From Hirudo medicinalis (Eukaryota > Annelida > Clitellata > Hirudinida > Hirudinidae): a stretch of DNA of 12,944 bases. Made by a program: the position numbers and the translations under genes. The DNA lies in NCBI GenBank assembly GCA_011800805.1, contig MPNW01001366.1, positions 1-12,944 of the forward strand, in the 5' to 3' direction. Positions 1-6,917 of the stretch are shown here, piece after piece. Under the pieces are notes generated by a model, which was given only the letters and a program-made list of their open reading frames with translations, was not told where the DNA came from and did no database searches. Position 1 is the first letter of the stretch; the number at the start of each line of letters is the position of its first letter.

Positions 1-140
1 ATAAAACTCGACGAGAAATCAATAAATGTGAATATTCATCATAACTTTGCATCATTAATTATTCATAAGCACCCGTTGGAATCAGATGCTGGAAGCAAGC
101 TTTAAAAGTGGAGATGACGATCTATTTTATGTCTGCCAAT
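1..140. other. AT-rich sequence, no gene seen
   Basis: This is unique-looking AT-rich DNA leading into the first triplet array. An open frame at 86-310 is mostly translated repeat (His and Gln runs) with no recognisable domain. Confidence 0.4.
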
Positions 141-142
141 TC

Positions 143-195
143 CATCATCATGGACATCATCATCATCATCAACAACAACAACAACAACAACAACA
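143..195 (+). repeat. CAT then CAA triplet microsatellite
   Basis: An interrupted (CAT)n run passes directly into about nine CAA units. It would encode His then Gln in one frame, but there is no supporting gene structure. Confidence 0.9.
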
Positions 196-315
196 CAAAC
201 TACCACGACGAGTGAGGAGAGATTCAAAGGACAAAACAAGATCCGACAATTACAGTCGATTCGTGTCCGTGCAGCTGATCGATATGCAAATATTCAACAG
301 CCAATCATAGCTAAC

Positions 316-317
<2 letters not shown>

Positions 318-351
<34 letters not shown>

Positions 352-392
352 TAATAATAATAATAATAATGATAATAATAATAATAATAATT
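318..392 (+). repeat. (TAA)n microsatellite with GAT interruptions
   Basis: Roughly 24 AAT/TAA units are interrupted twice by a GAT unit at regular intervals. No gene lies around it. Confidence 0.92.
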
Positions 393-565
393 AATGTCGG
401 TGACGTAGCAGCCACTGATCTTCGAATGTAGCCATGTAGAATGTGATCGGCTGGCAATGTCATGAGATGCATTGATATTGATATCGATCATGTACCTGGT
501 GATAGGATGCCACCAGGATTTACAAGTTCGAATTCTTGACAATGATTATGAGGACCATACTGGAG

Positions 566-589
566 GTGATGATGATGATGATCAAGCTC

Positions 590-630
<41 letters not shown>

Positions 631-648
631 CAAGCTCATGATGATGGC
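566..648 (+). repeat. (GAT)n array with a duplicated GATCAAGCTCA insert
   Basis: GAT repeats contain the 11-mer GATCAAGCTCA twice, starting at 580 and 628 (48 bp apart, 16 triplets). This shows that a block of repeat plus insert was duplicated as a unit without breaking the triplet phase. Confidence 0.9.
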
Positions 649-659
649 GACAAAATAAA

Positions 660-938
660 CAGATGTTTCAAATGAAGAAGGAAGTGACAAGAGGCTGGAG
701 AATCTCACGCAAAACAAAAGCGCATCATTAGCATAATTAATGACCTCGATTTGAATATTAAGCACCTCCTACTGGAAAATCAACAACCACATCGGGCAGA
801 TCAACCTGCATGTTCACCTGGATTGCAAATCACCTAAATCACCAGCAATATATAATAAATTCTAAACGAGTAAATACACAACTACTACTTGGTACACGAT
901 CAACTGGCACAACATTCAACAATTATTGTATTAATGTT
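660..938. other. Unassigned sequence between arrays
   Basis: Non-repetitive sequence. Frames are short and no conserved protein block, tRNA or splice-bounded exon was recognised. Confidence 0.35.
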
Positions 939-939
939 A

Positions 940-1011
940 AAGATATTATTATTATTATTATTATTGTTATTATTAATATTATTAATGATATTATTATTGT
1001 TATTATCATTA

Positions 1012-1046
<35 letters not shown>

Positions 1047-1135
1047 ATTATTATTATATTACATAATATATATTATTATTATTATTATTATTATATTACA
1101 TAATATATATTATTATTATTATTAGTAGTAGTACT
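940..1135 (+). repeat. (ATT)n array with a 37-bp duplicated segment
   Basis: TTA/ATT repeats carry GTT, ATC and AAT variants. The segment ATATTACATAATATATATTA occurs twice with a 37-bp offset (ACATAATATA starts at 1061 and 1098), a small tandem duplication inside the array. Confidence 0.9.
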
Positions 1136-1418
1136 AGTATTAATATTATTGTTGTTGATGATAAGGTTAAATTAAATTAAAATTAATTGATCAGCACAAA
1201 AGCTTGAGAACGTGTCAGGATTGTCACGCAAGGATCGTCGTGACAAGGAAACGATCGGCCGATAACGAATTAATAAATTATGATAATTGCGATGGTGACG
1301 TAATGATCATCATCATAATAATAATCGAGTAATAATAGTTGACCAATTAAGTGGAATGACTATGTCACCGATGTTCGTCGACAACCAACAAATGTCCCCA
1401 AGACCAAAAGTCACTCGG
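1136..1418. other. Unassigned sequence
   Basis: AT-rich at first, then mixed composition around 1190-1420. Nothing matching a gene or RNA was recognised. GTGACGTAATGATCATCATC at 1304 is probably the edge of a degraded GAT/CAT array. Confidence 0.35.
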
Positions 1419-1419
1419 C

Positions 1420-1571
1420 ATGAGTGATGGTGATGATATTGGTGATGATGGTGATATTGTTGATGGTGATATTGTTGATGATGATAATGTTGATGATGAT
1501 ATTGGTGATGATGATATTGGTGATGATGGTGATATTGTTGGTGATGATATTGGTGATGATGACAATATTGG

Positions 1572-1602
<31 letters not shown>

Positions 1603-1606
1603 AATA
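1420..1606 (+). repeat. GAT array with higher-order GATATTG interruptions
   Basis: GAT and GGT triplets are interrupted by ATT/GTT in recurring blocks such as GATGATATTGGTGATGATGG, a higher-order pattern, and end in a pure GAT run at 1575-1601. Confidence 0.9.
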
Positions 1607-1748
1607 TGTTTATCGATAACCTTTCAAGTAATAATCAGTCTCTATCACAAGGATAGTTGGGAATGATTACAACCAACACTCTCAACATTATACAAGCAAG
1701 ACATGATGGACCAACATTGTTATCACATGTCATCACCATCAATAATAG

Positions 1749-1749
1749 A

Positions 1750-1780
<31 letters not shown>

Positions 1781-1792
1781 GTCATCACACGG
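1749..1792 (+). repeat. (CAT)n microsatellite
   Basis: About 13 CAT units with one CGT interruption. The flanking open frames are repeat translations. Confidence 0.9.
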
Positions 1793-1923
1793 TCGTGGAT
1801 GGCAGACGACTTCTGGAAATCGAAAGGTTCCCTCTCAACGAAACAAGATCCAAGAAAACAAGAAATCAACAAATTCAAGAGCATCATTATCATAATTATC
1901 ATAATCAGCTGAGTTGAAACCAG

Positions 1924-1968
<45 letters not shown>
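1924..1968 (+). repeat. (CAA)n microsatellite
   Basis: An almost perfect run of about 14 AAC/CAA units. Confidence 0.93.
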
Positions 1969-2060
1969 TACAGCGAAATTAATGTAACCATCCCAAACAT
2001 CTTCTGCTAATTAATAATGACATTTGCAGTATAAAACTGAAGTAATCATCATCATCATCA

Positions 2061-2066
2061 TTTATT
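2061..2066 (-). promoter_or_regulatory. Candidate polyadenylation signal AATAAA of the ORP gene
   Basis: AATAAA in the gene sense lies 50 nt beyond the TGA stop. The short stretch between is GAC/GAT-rich 3' untranslated sequence. Position and hexamer fit, but the surrounding AT-rich sequence makes chance matches easy. Confidence 0.45.
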
Positions 2067-2116
2067 ATGGTGAGCGATAGTGGTGACCGTGACAGCCGTC
2101 ATCATCATCGTCGTCA

Positions 2117-2224
2117 TCACCACAGCTGTGGCAAGTTGAGGGCCGCGAACCCGGGGTTCTTCCTCTTGGACCAGTACTGGCCACTGTATTCGAGGACTCC
2201 TTGCCATTGGGGTCGCTCCTGCGT
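2117..2224 (-). CDS. OSBPL3/6/7-like: ORP last exon, C terminus with stop; contains a one-base frame slip
   Basis: The acceptor TTCGCAG|ACGCAG joins AT|A from exon 9 and gives [10 protein letters not shown] in phase. The family-like C terminus [20 protein letters not shown] then PQLW-stop (TGA at 2117-2119) lies in the next frame, so one base is missing around 2187-2193. ORP3 ends with a similar block after FFRKSDDD: W-V-S-N-G-T-Y, then LRKDLGF, then PVLW. Both halves are clearly family-like, so the slip is either an assembly indel or an inactivating mutation. No acceptor with the required phase restores the frame. Confidence 0.88.
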   Translation of the reverse strand, partial: TQERPQWQGVLEYSGQYWSKRKNPGFAALNLPQLW

Positions 2225-4841
2225 CTGCGAATTGTTGGATCAATGGAATGATTATGAGAAAAAATTATATTACTTAATAATAATAATTATTATCATTATT
2301 GTGATAATACCATTTATATATAAGTCATTGTCATCACCAAAATCAATATCATTATCATCGTCACCACCAACACCGTCATCATCATCATCATCATCAAGGC
2401 CACACTTATCACTGTCGTCGTCGTCATCATCATCGTCATCATCATCACCACCACCATCATCGTCATCATCATCACCACCACCATCATCATCATCATCATC
2501 GTCATCATCACCACCATCACCATCCTGATGCACTCACATGAACCACTTGGGCTGGTAGTTCCCCTCCATGAAGTCCTCCTGCTTCCTCATCTCCCTCTGC
2601 TTCTGCTCGACTCTCCTCTTCTCAGCATCAGCATCTTCCAACTTGCCACACTCGAGGAGCCTGATGATGATGGTGATGATGATGATGGTGATGATGATGA
2701 TTATGATGATGATGATGATGATTATAATGATGATGATGATTATGATGATGATGATGATGATGATGATGATTATGATGATGATGATGATGATGATTATGAT
2801 GATGATGTTGATGATTATGTTGATGATGTTGATGATGATGATTATTATGATGATGATGATGATTATGATGATGATGATGATTATGATGATGATTATGATG
2901 ATGATGATTATGTTGATGATGATGATGATGATGATTATGTTGATGATGATGATGATGATGATGATGTTGATGATTTTGTCATTGATGATGATGAAATGAA
3001 TCAATGTGCAAACATTTCCGGACGGAGGTAATGATGGTAAGAAAATGGATTACGGATACAAACGTAAGTTGTAATGAATGAATTACAGATACAAACGTAA
3101 GTTGTAATGAATGAATTACAGATACAAACGTAAGTTGTAATGAATGAATTACAGATACAAACATAAGTTGTAATGAATAAATAAAAGAGATAAATTAAAA
3201 GTGACTCCAAAGCATCTCCAAAGGAAACAACAACACATCATCAACAGGATCAAAGCAGACGTCTCAATCATCAACAACAACAACAACAACAACAAATCTT
3301 GACCTTTGATCCGGCCTGAACCTCGTGTCCGTGACTGGATAGTTCTTGACCTGCTCGGGGTCGATCTCGTTCAGCTCCATGGCGAACTTCGTGAAGCCGT
3401 AATACATCTGGTGATCGGGTGGAAGGCTCCTGTCAAAATCAATCAATCAATCAACTGGTCAATCGATTAAGCAATAAATCAACCAACAACAACAACGACG
3501 CCAACGACAACAACAATAACAATAACATTAGCAACAATAACAACAACAACATTAGAAACATTAATAACAATATTAACGACAACATTAGCAACATTAATAA
3601 CAATAACAACTACAACAACAATAGCAACAACAATAACGACAAAAAGTAGCAACATCGTCCTCACCCGGCCTCCATATGCACTTGGCCGAAGACTCCGACT
3701 GGCCGTGGAACATGTTCTCGTTCCACCTGCCGAACAGGTGATGGACGGGCAGGTCGTCGTCCAGACTGCTCACCTGTCCGTAAACCTCGTACTTTTTCGC
3801 CGAAAAGTAGCTGCTCTGTTGGAAGGAGACGTCATTTCATCAGTCGAAGGAGTTACGACACGAAAATAGAATATTTACATCGTAATTACGTGTAATTTAT
3901 TTTTCCACAGGGAATGTAATGTAATGTAAAGGTGTCGCACGATTATCGAACACTTCGTAAATTTACGTTATTACATAACTACGGATAAATTACGACAGGA
4001 AATCGATTATCAGTCGTGATTGAATTATAAACGATTTAAAATGTCACTGTCATTTTTAAATTTAAATGTTATTAAAAAAAATATATTTCGTTTCGTTTTC
4101 ATAATCTCTCAGTCCCGGAGCAGACGATTCGAGCGACGAGCGGGAAAAAATGTCTGAAAAAAAAAAAAAAACCTTGGTGAAGTTGAGTTTGCAGACGATT
4201 CCCCTCGTGTGGTTGGTGACGACGACCTCCCCGTAGTGCTCGACCCACCTCTGACCACCCAGGATGTTGTGGATGCACGAGGTGGCCTTGTTCCACGTGT
4301 AATCCTCCTTGTGTCTGTTTGAACAGGTGATGATGATGATGATGACGGCGGTGGTGATGATATTGATTAAGATGCTGATGATGATGACGGTGGTGATGAT
4401 GATGACGACAGTGGTGATGATAGTGATTAAGATGCTGATGATTATTTTGGGTGGTGATGAGGATGATGGTGATGATGACCACCTGAGGAGTCTCAAGTTG
4501 ACGAGACCGATCGGCTGCACCTCCATGGACTTCCCCCAGAACTTGGTCTTCACCTGCATGTCTGGACGAGGTGAGGGAGGTCAGTCGTTATTATCATAAA
4601 AATTAGAATCAATGAATCGTAGTAATCACCGTGTTTAAAATTATTTTCTGAATGTTCCAAACAAAAGAATGCCAATAAAAACTAATAAATTAATTAACTA
4701 AACAAACTGATTAACAATAACAATAATAATAATAATAATAATGATGATGATAATAATAACAATATTATTATTTAATGTGGCATTTCCATGTGTACATCAT
4801 TATAATTAGGTCATGAATATTCATCAACAACAACGACAACG

Positions 4842-4879
<38 letters not shown>

Positions 4880-6426
4880 TGTTACAATTGCAGAAGCCAA
4901 CCTTGCCAGAACAGGAAGTCTTTTGATTCGCAGTAGCAGGCAGTAACAGGTGGGTGATGACTTACCTGTATTATTAGCAATGATGATGATGATGATGATG
5001 AAGAAGATGATGGTGGTGGTGGTGATGATTATGGTGGTGGTGATGATGATGATGATGATTTACCTATGGGATGATGACAAATCGTCATGCGATCATCGAC
5101 AATGATAATGTGCAACGATCAACAGAAAATAACAATTAGTAATGATTATCTGATGTCATTCAACCATGAAAATTTAATTGAATCAGAATCATTACTCACG
5201 AACCAACCACATCACCACTGTTATCATCAGATAATGCCATCATCATCAACAATTGTCACTATCATCATCGTCATCACCGTCATCAATTGTCACCATTGTG
5301 ATGATAGATCACCATCTCCATCATCATCGTCATCGTCATCAGCATCAGCATCTCCATCATCATCGTCATCATCATCACCATCATCATCACAATCACCTGT
5401 TCAGCTATGAACCTCCATCCCTTCTCCGGCCTGTCGCACTCGAATGTTTCTCCGAGGAGGGGGTTGAAGGGCTTGTAACCCGCCCGTGTGAAAGTCGACG
5501 AGTAGGAGCTCACCGTAAACACGGCCACCCACACCTGGGCCCGTGAATATGCATAGTAATTAGTTTATGCTAATTTATGGCAGAAGAATCTTGATAGAAA
5601 CGATGTGCACGAATAATGTGCAAAGGTCGTATGACGTGATGAGGTCTTAACTTGACTTTTATTGAAGCAAGTATATGTTATAATTAATAATTAAATGTTA
5701 TAATTATGAAGTCACGTTGTTACTGTTAATGCTGTTGACGAAATCAACATCTGACGCTTATTAACTTGGCAATGACACGTAATTTACAATTTACGTAATT
5801 AACAGTAGCACGTAATTTCAATAAAACAGCATAAATAATTATCCTCGAATAAATATTCTCTCGTCGAATAATTATTCGGCACAATCACTCCGAACCAACC
5901 ATCCTTTCGAACGGGTCGTCGATTTCCGCAGCTCTCTCCAGAAGCTCGCTGTACTCCAGTTCCTCGCAGAGTCTCTGATCGGTCGGAGCATTAGCATATT
6001 ACCGTAAGATTTAACAAACTGTCCCATTACGATATAAATTATTTATCAATACAGTAATGATAACTACGTAACCATCATCATCAACACCAAAGTTGTTGTT
6101 ACCATCATGACCTTCATCATCAACATTGTCTTCATCATCATCACCACAACCACAACCACAACCACCACCACCACCACCATTACCATCATCACCACCACCA
6201 CCACCATCATCACCACCATCACCACCACCACCATCATCATCATCATAATCACCTGCAGTGCATTGAGCGGCTCGTTCATGCCCACCGGCATGGATATCTT
6301 GGACAGGTCCTTGCCGATGTTCTTCCTCAGGAGTCCCCAGATGCTCACGTCGCTCTCGACGCTCGGACTCGGGAGCCTCGACCGACGTCTCATCTGGAAC
6401 CGACTGAACCTCTCCTCCAGGTTCGG
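2117..6426 (-). CDS. OSBPL3/6/7-like: Oxysterol-binding-protein-related protein (ORP), OSBPL3/6/7 subfamily; 3' ten exons encoding the ORD domain
   Basis: Ten exons on the minus strand join in order (coordinates high to low): 6426-6253, 5974-5900, 5534-5397, 4965-4902, 4561-4483, 4314-4173, 3815-3665, 3429-3304, 2660-2538, 2224-2117. Together they give about 390 residues, the size of a full ORD lipid-transfer domain. ORPs carry sterol or phospholipid against PI4P between membranes at contact sites. Diagnostic blocks are the lid ([14 protein letters not shown]), [20 protein letters not shown] (the histidines bind the PI4P phosphate), [48 protein letters not shown] and a K-x3-E-x3-R set in [12 protein letters not shown] equivalent to the C-terminal PI4P contacts. 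WQDM plus [13 protein letters not shown] favours subfamily III (OSBPL3/6/7) over OSBP or OSBPL1/2. All junctions keep phase except exon 7/8, and there is also an internal slip in the last exon. The start codon and PH domain are not found in this window. Confidence 0.95.
2340..2526 (+). repeat. TCA/TCG/ACC triplet array, intron 9 of the ORP gene
   Basis: In gene sense this is GAT, GAC and GGT repeats beginning about 12 nt after the exon 9 donor and filling over half of the 313-nt intron. The + strand reading gives a poly-Ser open frame that is not a gene. Confidence 0.92.
2538..2660 (-). CDS. OSBPL3/6/7-like: ORP exon 9: charged helix with K-x3-E-x3-R PI4P contacts
   Basis: A 123-nt exon reads [20 protein letters not shown], then [20 protein letters not shown], ending with AT of a split codon. 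It corresponds to the family helix following RPDQR, with Lys, Glu and Arg spaced by four, as in the PI4P-binding C-terminal contacts. The acceptor CATCAG|GCTCCT is the last unit of a long CAT array, so the repeat itself forms the 3' splice site with almost no separate pyrimidine tract. The donor is TTCAT|GTGAGT. Confidence 0.94.
2661..2996 (+). repeat. Long GAT/TAT triplet array, intron 8 of the ORP gene
   Basis: About 110 triplets: mostly GAT with TAT and GTT variants. In gene sense it reads (CAT/ATC)n and runs directly into the exon 9 acceptor. The long poly-Asp, poly-Met and poly-Ile frames here are artefacts of the repeat. Confidence 0.95.
3045..3180 (+). repeat. 33-bp minisatellite, four copies
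   Basis: The core GATACAAACGTAAGTTGTAA recurs at 3055, 3088, 3121 and 3154, exactly 33 bp apart, with single-base variants in the outer copies. It lies inside ORP intron 8. Because 33 is divisible by three, all frames repeat an 11-residue unit, which is not evidence of coding. Confidence 0.93.
3268..3297 (+). repeat. (CAA)n run next to the exon 8 donor
   Basis: About nine CAA units; in gene sense (GTT)n beginning about 7 nt into intron 8. Confidence 0.88.
3304..3429 (-). CDS. OSBPL3/6/7-like: ORP exon 8: [13 protein letters not shown] / RFRPDQ block
   Basis: A 126-nt exon reads [20 protein letters not shown], then [20 protein letters not shown] and Q plus AG of a split Arg. The acceptor is TTGACAG|GAGCCT and the donor is CAAAG|GTCAAG (weak consensus). 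Frame entering from exon 7 is off by one base. Frame leaving to exon 9 is correct (AG|G gives Arg in RPDQR). A (GTT)n run in the gene sense starts about 7 nt after the donor. Confidence 0.94.
3479..3650 (+). repeat. AAC/AAT triplet array, intron 7 of the ORP gene
   Basis: Interspersed AAC, AAT, GAC and AGC triplets fill most of the 235-nt intron 7. In gene sense it is GTT/ATT-rich and starts about 14 nt after the donor. A (AATC)n run at 3437-3456 lies nearer the acceptor. Confidence 0.92.
3665..3815 (-). CDS. OSBPL3/6/7-like: ORP exon 7: [12 protein letters not shown] / AKCIWRP block
   Basis: A 151-nt exon reads [20 protein letters not shown], then [18 protein letters not shown] and [12 protein letters not shown], plus one G. 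The acceptor is CCAACAG|AGCAGC. The best donor is GGCCGG|GTGAGG, which leaves phase 1. The next exon supplies only one base before its first codon, so the joined frame is one base short at this junction. Family proteins read WRPG then S/x-M/L-P here, so exactly one G appears to be missing from a GGG run at the donor. Confidence 0.93.
3816..4172 (-). other. ORP intron 6, without a triplet array
   Basis: This 357-nt intron is AT-rich. It holds a 15-A run (4157-4171; T run in gene sense right after the donor), the perfect palindrome CGTAAATTTACG at 3956-3967, and a short GTAAT repeat (3914-3928). No coding block was recognised. Confidence 0.6.
4173..4314 (-). CDS. OSBPL3/6/7-like: ORP exon 6: [24 protein letters not shown] block
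   Basis: A 142-nt exon reads [20 protein letters not shown], then [20 protein letters not shown] and CKLNFTK. The acceptor AAACAG|ACACAA completes the Arg codon from exon 5. The exon ends at AAG followed by GT and a 15-T run (intron positions 4157-4171), an atypical donor in a homopolymer. Intron 5, just upstream, is only 168 nt and almost entirely CAT/CAC repeat in the gene sense. Confidence 0.94.
4325..4475 (+). repeat. GAT/GGT/GAC array filling ORP intron 5
   Basis: The 168-nt intron is almost wholly GATG-type repeat. A segment containing GTGGTGATGATATTGATTAA recurs in diverged form about 70 bp later (GTGATTAAGATGCTGATGAT). In gene sense it is CAT/CAC-rich up to the exon 6 acceptor. Confidence 0.9.
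4483..4561 (-). CDS. OSBPL3/6/7-like: ORP exon 5: [13 protein letters not shown] block
   Basis: A 79-nt exon completes the split Asp codon (g/AC), then reads [18 protein letters not shown] and LVNLRLL, ending with AG of a split Arg codon. The acceptor is GTCCAG|ACATGC (phase 1) and the donor is CTCAG|GTGGTC (phase 2). A second in-frame acceptor-like CAG follows six bases into the exon (ATGCAG|GTGAAG). The phase match to exon 4 favours the first. Confidence 0.93.
4712..4760 (+). repeat. (AAT)n microsatellite, intron 4
   Basis: AAT units with GAT and AAC interruptions within the 340-nt intron 4 of the ORP gene. Confidence 0.88.
4825..4880 (+). repeat. (CAA)n array near the exon 4 donor, intron 4
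   Basis: CAA and CGA units; in gene sense (GTT)n beginning about 22 nt after the exon 4 5' splice site. Confidence 0.9.
4902..4965 (-). CDS. OSBPL3/6/7-like: ORP exon 4: SHHPP PI4P-binding motif exon
   Basis: A 64-nt exon encodes [20 protein letters not shown] plus Q and the first base of an Asp codon. It is too short to stand out as an open frame and was found by the ORP signature EQVSHHPP. The acceptor is AATACAG|GTAAGT and the donor is CAAG|GTTGGC; phase 0 enters and phase 1 leaves, which fits both neighbours. The two histidines contact the PI4P headgroup in known ORP structures. Oddity: the exon itself begins with GTAAGT, a perfect 5' splice consensus next to its own acceptor. Confidence 0.95.
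4979..5062 (+). repeat. GAT/GGT array at the 3' end of ORP intron 3
   Basis: In gene sense this is CAT/CAC repeat ending about 13 nt before the exon 4 acceptor. It is complementary to the array at the other end of the same intron. Confidence 0.92.
5205..5396 (+). repeat. CAT/CGT/CAC array at the 5' end of ORP intron 3
   Basis: In gene sense it starts GTGATTGTGATGATGATGG at the donor itself and continues as GAT, GAC and GGT repeats. The densest part is 5310-5391. Poly-Ser and poly-His frames on the + strand are artefacts. Confidence 0.92.
5397..5534 (-). CDS. OSBPL3/6/7-like: ORP exon 3: [12 protein letters not shown] block
   Basis: A 138-nt, 46-codon exon reads [19 protein letters not shown], then [20 protein letters not shown], ending WRFIAEQ. 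This is the central ORD signature: the Lys and the NPLLGE turn line the PI4P and sterol tunnel in family structures. The acceptor is GCCCAG|GTGTGG and the donor is GAACAG|GTGATT, both phase 0. Intron 3 begins with a GAT/GGT triplet array immediately after the donor. Confidence 0.96.
5535..5899 (-). other. ORP intron 2, AT-rich, no triplet array
   Basis: A 365-nt intron with no microsatellite. It holds several CGTAATT-type motifs (ACACGTAATTTACAATTTAC near 5777), related to short motifs in intron 6. Confidence 0.6.
5900..5974 (-). CDS. OSBPL3/6/7-like: ORP exon 2: [12 protein letters not shown] block
   Basis: A 75-nt exon of 25 codons reads [14 protein letters not shown] then [11 protein letters not shown]. 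It directly continues LNALQ from the previous exon, as in the family ([14 protein letters not shown]). The acceptor is GATCAG|AGACTC and the donor is AGGATG|GTTGGT; both junctions are phase 0. The exon is GC-richer than the flanking AT-rich introns. Confidence 0.94.
6075..6248 (+). repeat. CAT/CAC/ACA array at the 5' end of ORP intron 1
   Basis: In gene sense it begins immediately after the exon 1 donor as GATTATGATGATGATGATGG followed by GGT-rich triplets. It occupies most of the 278-nt intron. Confidence 0.92.
6253..6426 (-). CDS. OSBPL3/6/7-like: ORP exon 1 of window: lid and start of ORD
   Basis: This exon encodes about 58 residues: a basic linker ([13 protein letters not shown]), then [20 protein letters not shown] and [13 protein letters not shown]. 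The lid of the ORD that closes over the lipid lies here; vertebrate ORP3 and ORP6 carry a closely similar block after a short basic LPAP linker. The donor is CTGCAG|GTGATT, phase 0. The 5' boundary is uncertain. An acceptor GTGCAG gives a start at 6426 (phase 0), and an alternative CATCAG acceptor gives 6431 (two extra bases). The first triplets of intron 1, right after the donor, are already GAT/GGT repeat. Confidence 0.92.
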
Positions 6427-6504
6427 CTGCACTGATGGGTCGTTTTGAAATCAAGTCTCGATTATTCGCGGATTGATGTTTTAAGTTGTTGTAGATTTAT
6501 TGTT

Positions 6505-6637
6505 TAAATTATCATCATCACCACCATCATCATCATCATCATCATTGTCATCACCACCATCATCATCATCAACAACATCACTGTCGTCATCACCACCGTC
6601 ATCGTCGTCATCGCTGTCATCTCATCATCATAATATG
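6505..6637 (+). repeat. CAT/CAC/CGT triplet array upstream of the ORP exons
   Basis: Imperfect (TCA)n with TCG and ACC variants. It lies about 70 bp upstream (gene sense) of the first recognised exon, so it sits near an acceptor end of the preceding intron or in the upstream region. Confidence 0.9.
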
Positions 6638-6639
6638 GC

Positions 6640-6824
6640 GTTCCGTGGTGATTGTTTTCTGTTTTCGTTGGAAAAAGTCATCACCATTAATTCCATACTC
6701 TCCGACATCCCTCGCCATCAAGTTTTCACCAGGTCGATGGCCGCCCAGAATGTTAACGGAGCAGTCGATTCTGCCAGAACAAAGTCTTGCTGTGTCCTCT
6801 TGGCAGTCCAGCTCGCCTGTCCAT
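6640..6824. other. Non-repetitive, GC-richer stretch of unknown nature
   Basis: This differs in composition from its repeat surroundings and abuts the SINE tail fragment, so it could be part of a transposable element. A short frame over it (MAAQNVNGAVDSARTKSC) matches nothing I recognise. Confidence 0.3.
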
Positions 6825-6890
6825 CGACCCTTGGGAATTAGGCGCTATATAAACGGTCGAGCGCCTCTGAAACACATGGCGCTACATAAA
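6825..6890 (+). mobile_element. 3' fragment of the same SINE family
   Basis: The stretch GGCGCTATATAAACGGTC, then AGCGCCTCTGA and ATGGCGCTACATAAA, aligns with the tail of the SINE at 8088-8151, including the GGCGCT / AGCGCC complement (6841-6846 with 6860-6865). The tRNA-like head is absent upstream. Sequence at 6720-6825 does not match the other copy's head, so the copy is 5'-truncated or carries another head. Confidence 0.65.
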
Positions 6891-6917
6891 TTGCACTATT
6901 CTCAGCTACATCGCCAA

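Noticed and set aside
2067..2528. A 153-codon + strand frame rich in Ser and Pro
   Set aside because: It reads the antisense of the last ORP exon and then the TCA/TCC repeat, with no family signature.
2528..3031. Long poly-Asp, poly-Ile and poly-Met open frames over 2528-3031 on both strands
   Set aside because: They are translations of the GAT array in intron 8; only the 2538-2660 part on the minus strand is real exon.
3055..3180. GTAAGT motifs repeated every 33 bp
   Set aside because: They are on the + strand, opposite to the ORP gene, and are part of a minisatellite unit, so they are not donors of this gene.
3889..3912. Acceptor-like TTTATTTTTCCACAG on the + strand in intron 6
   Set aside because: No open frame or donor follows on that strand; a chance pyrimidine run.
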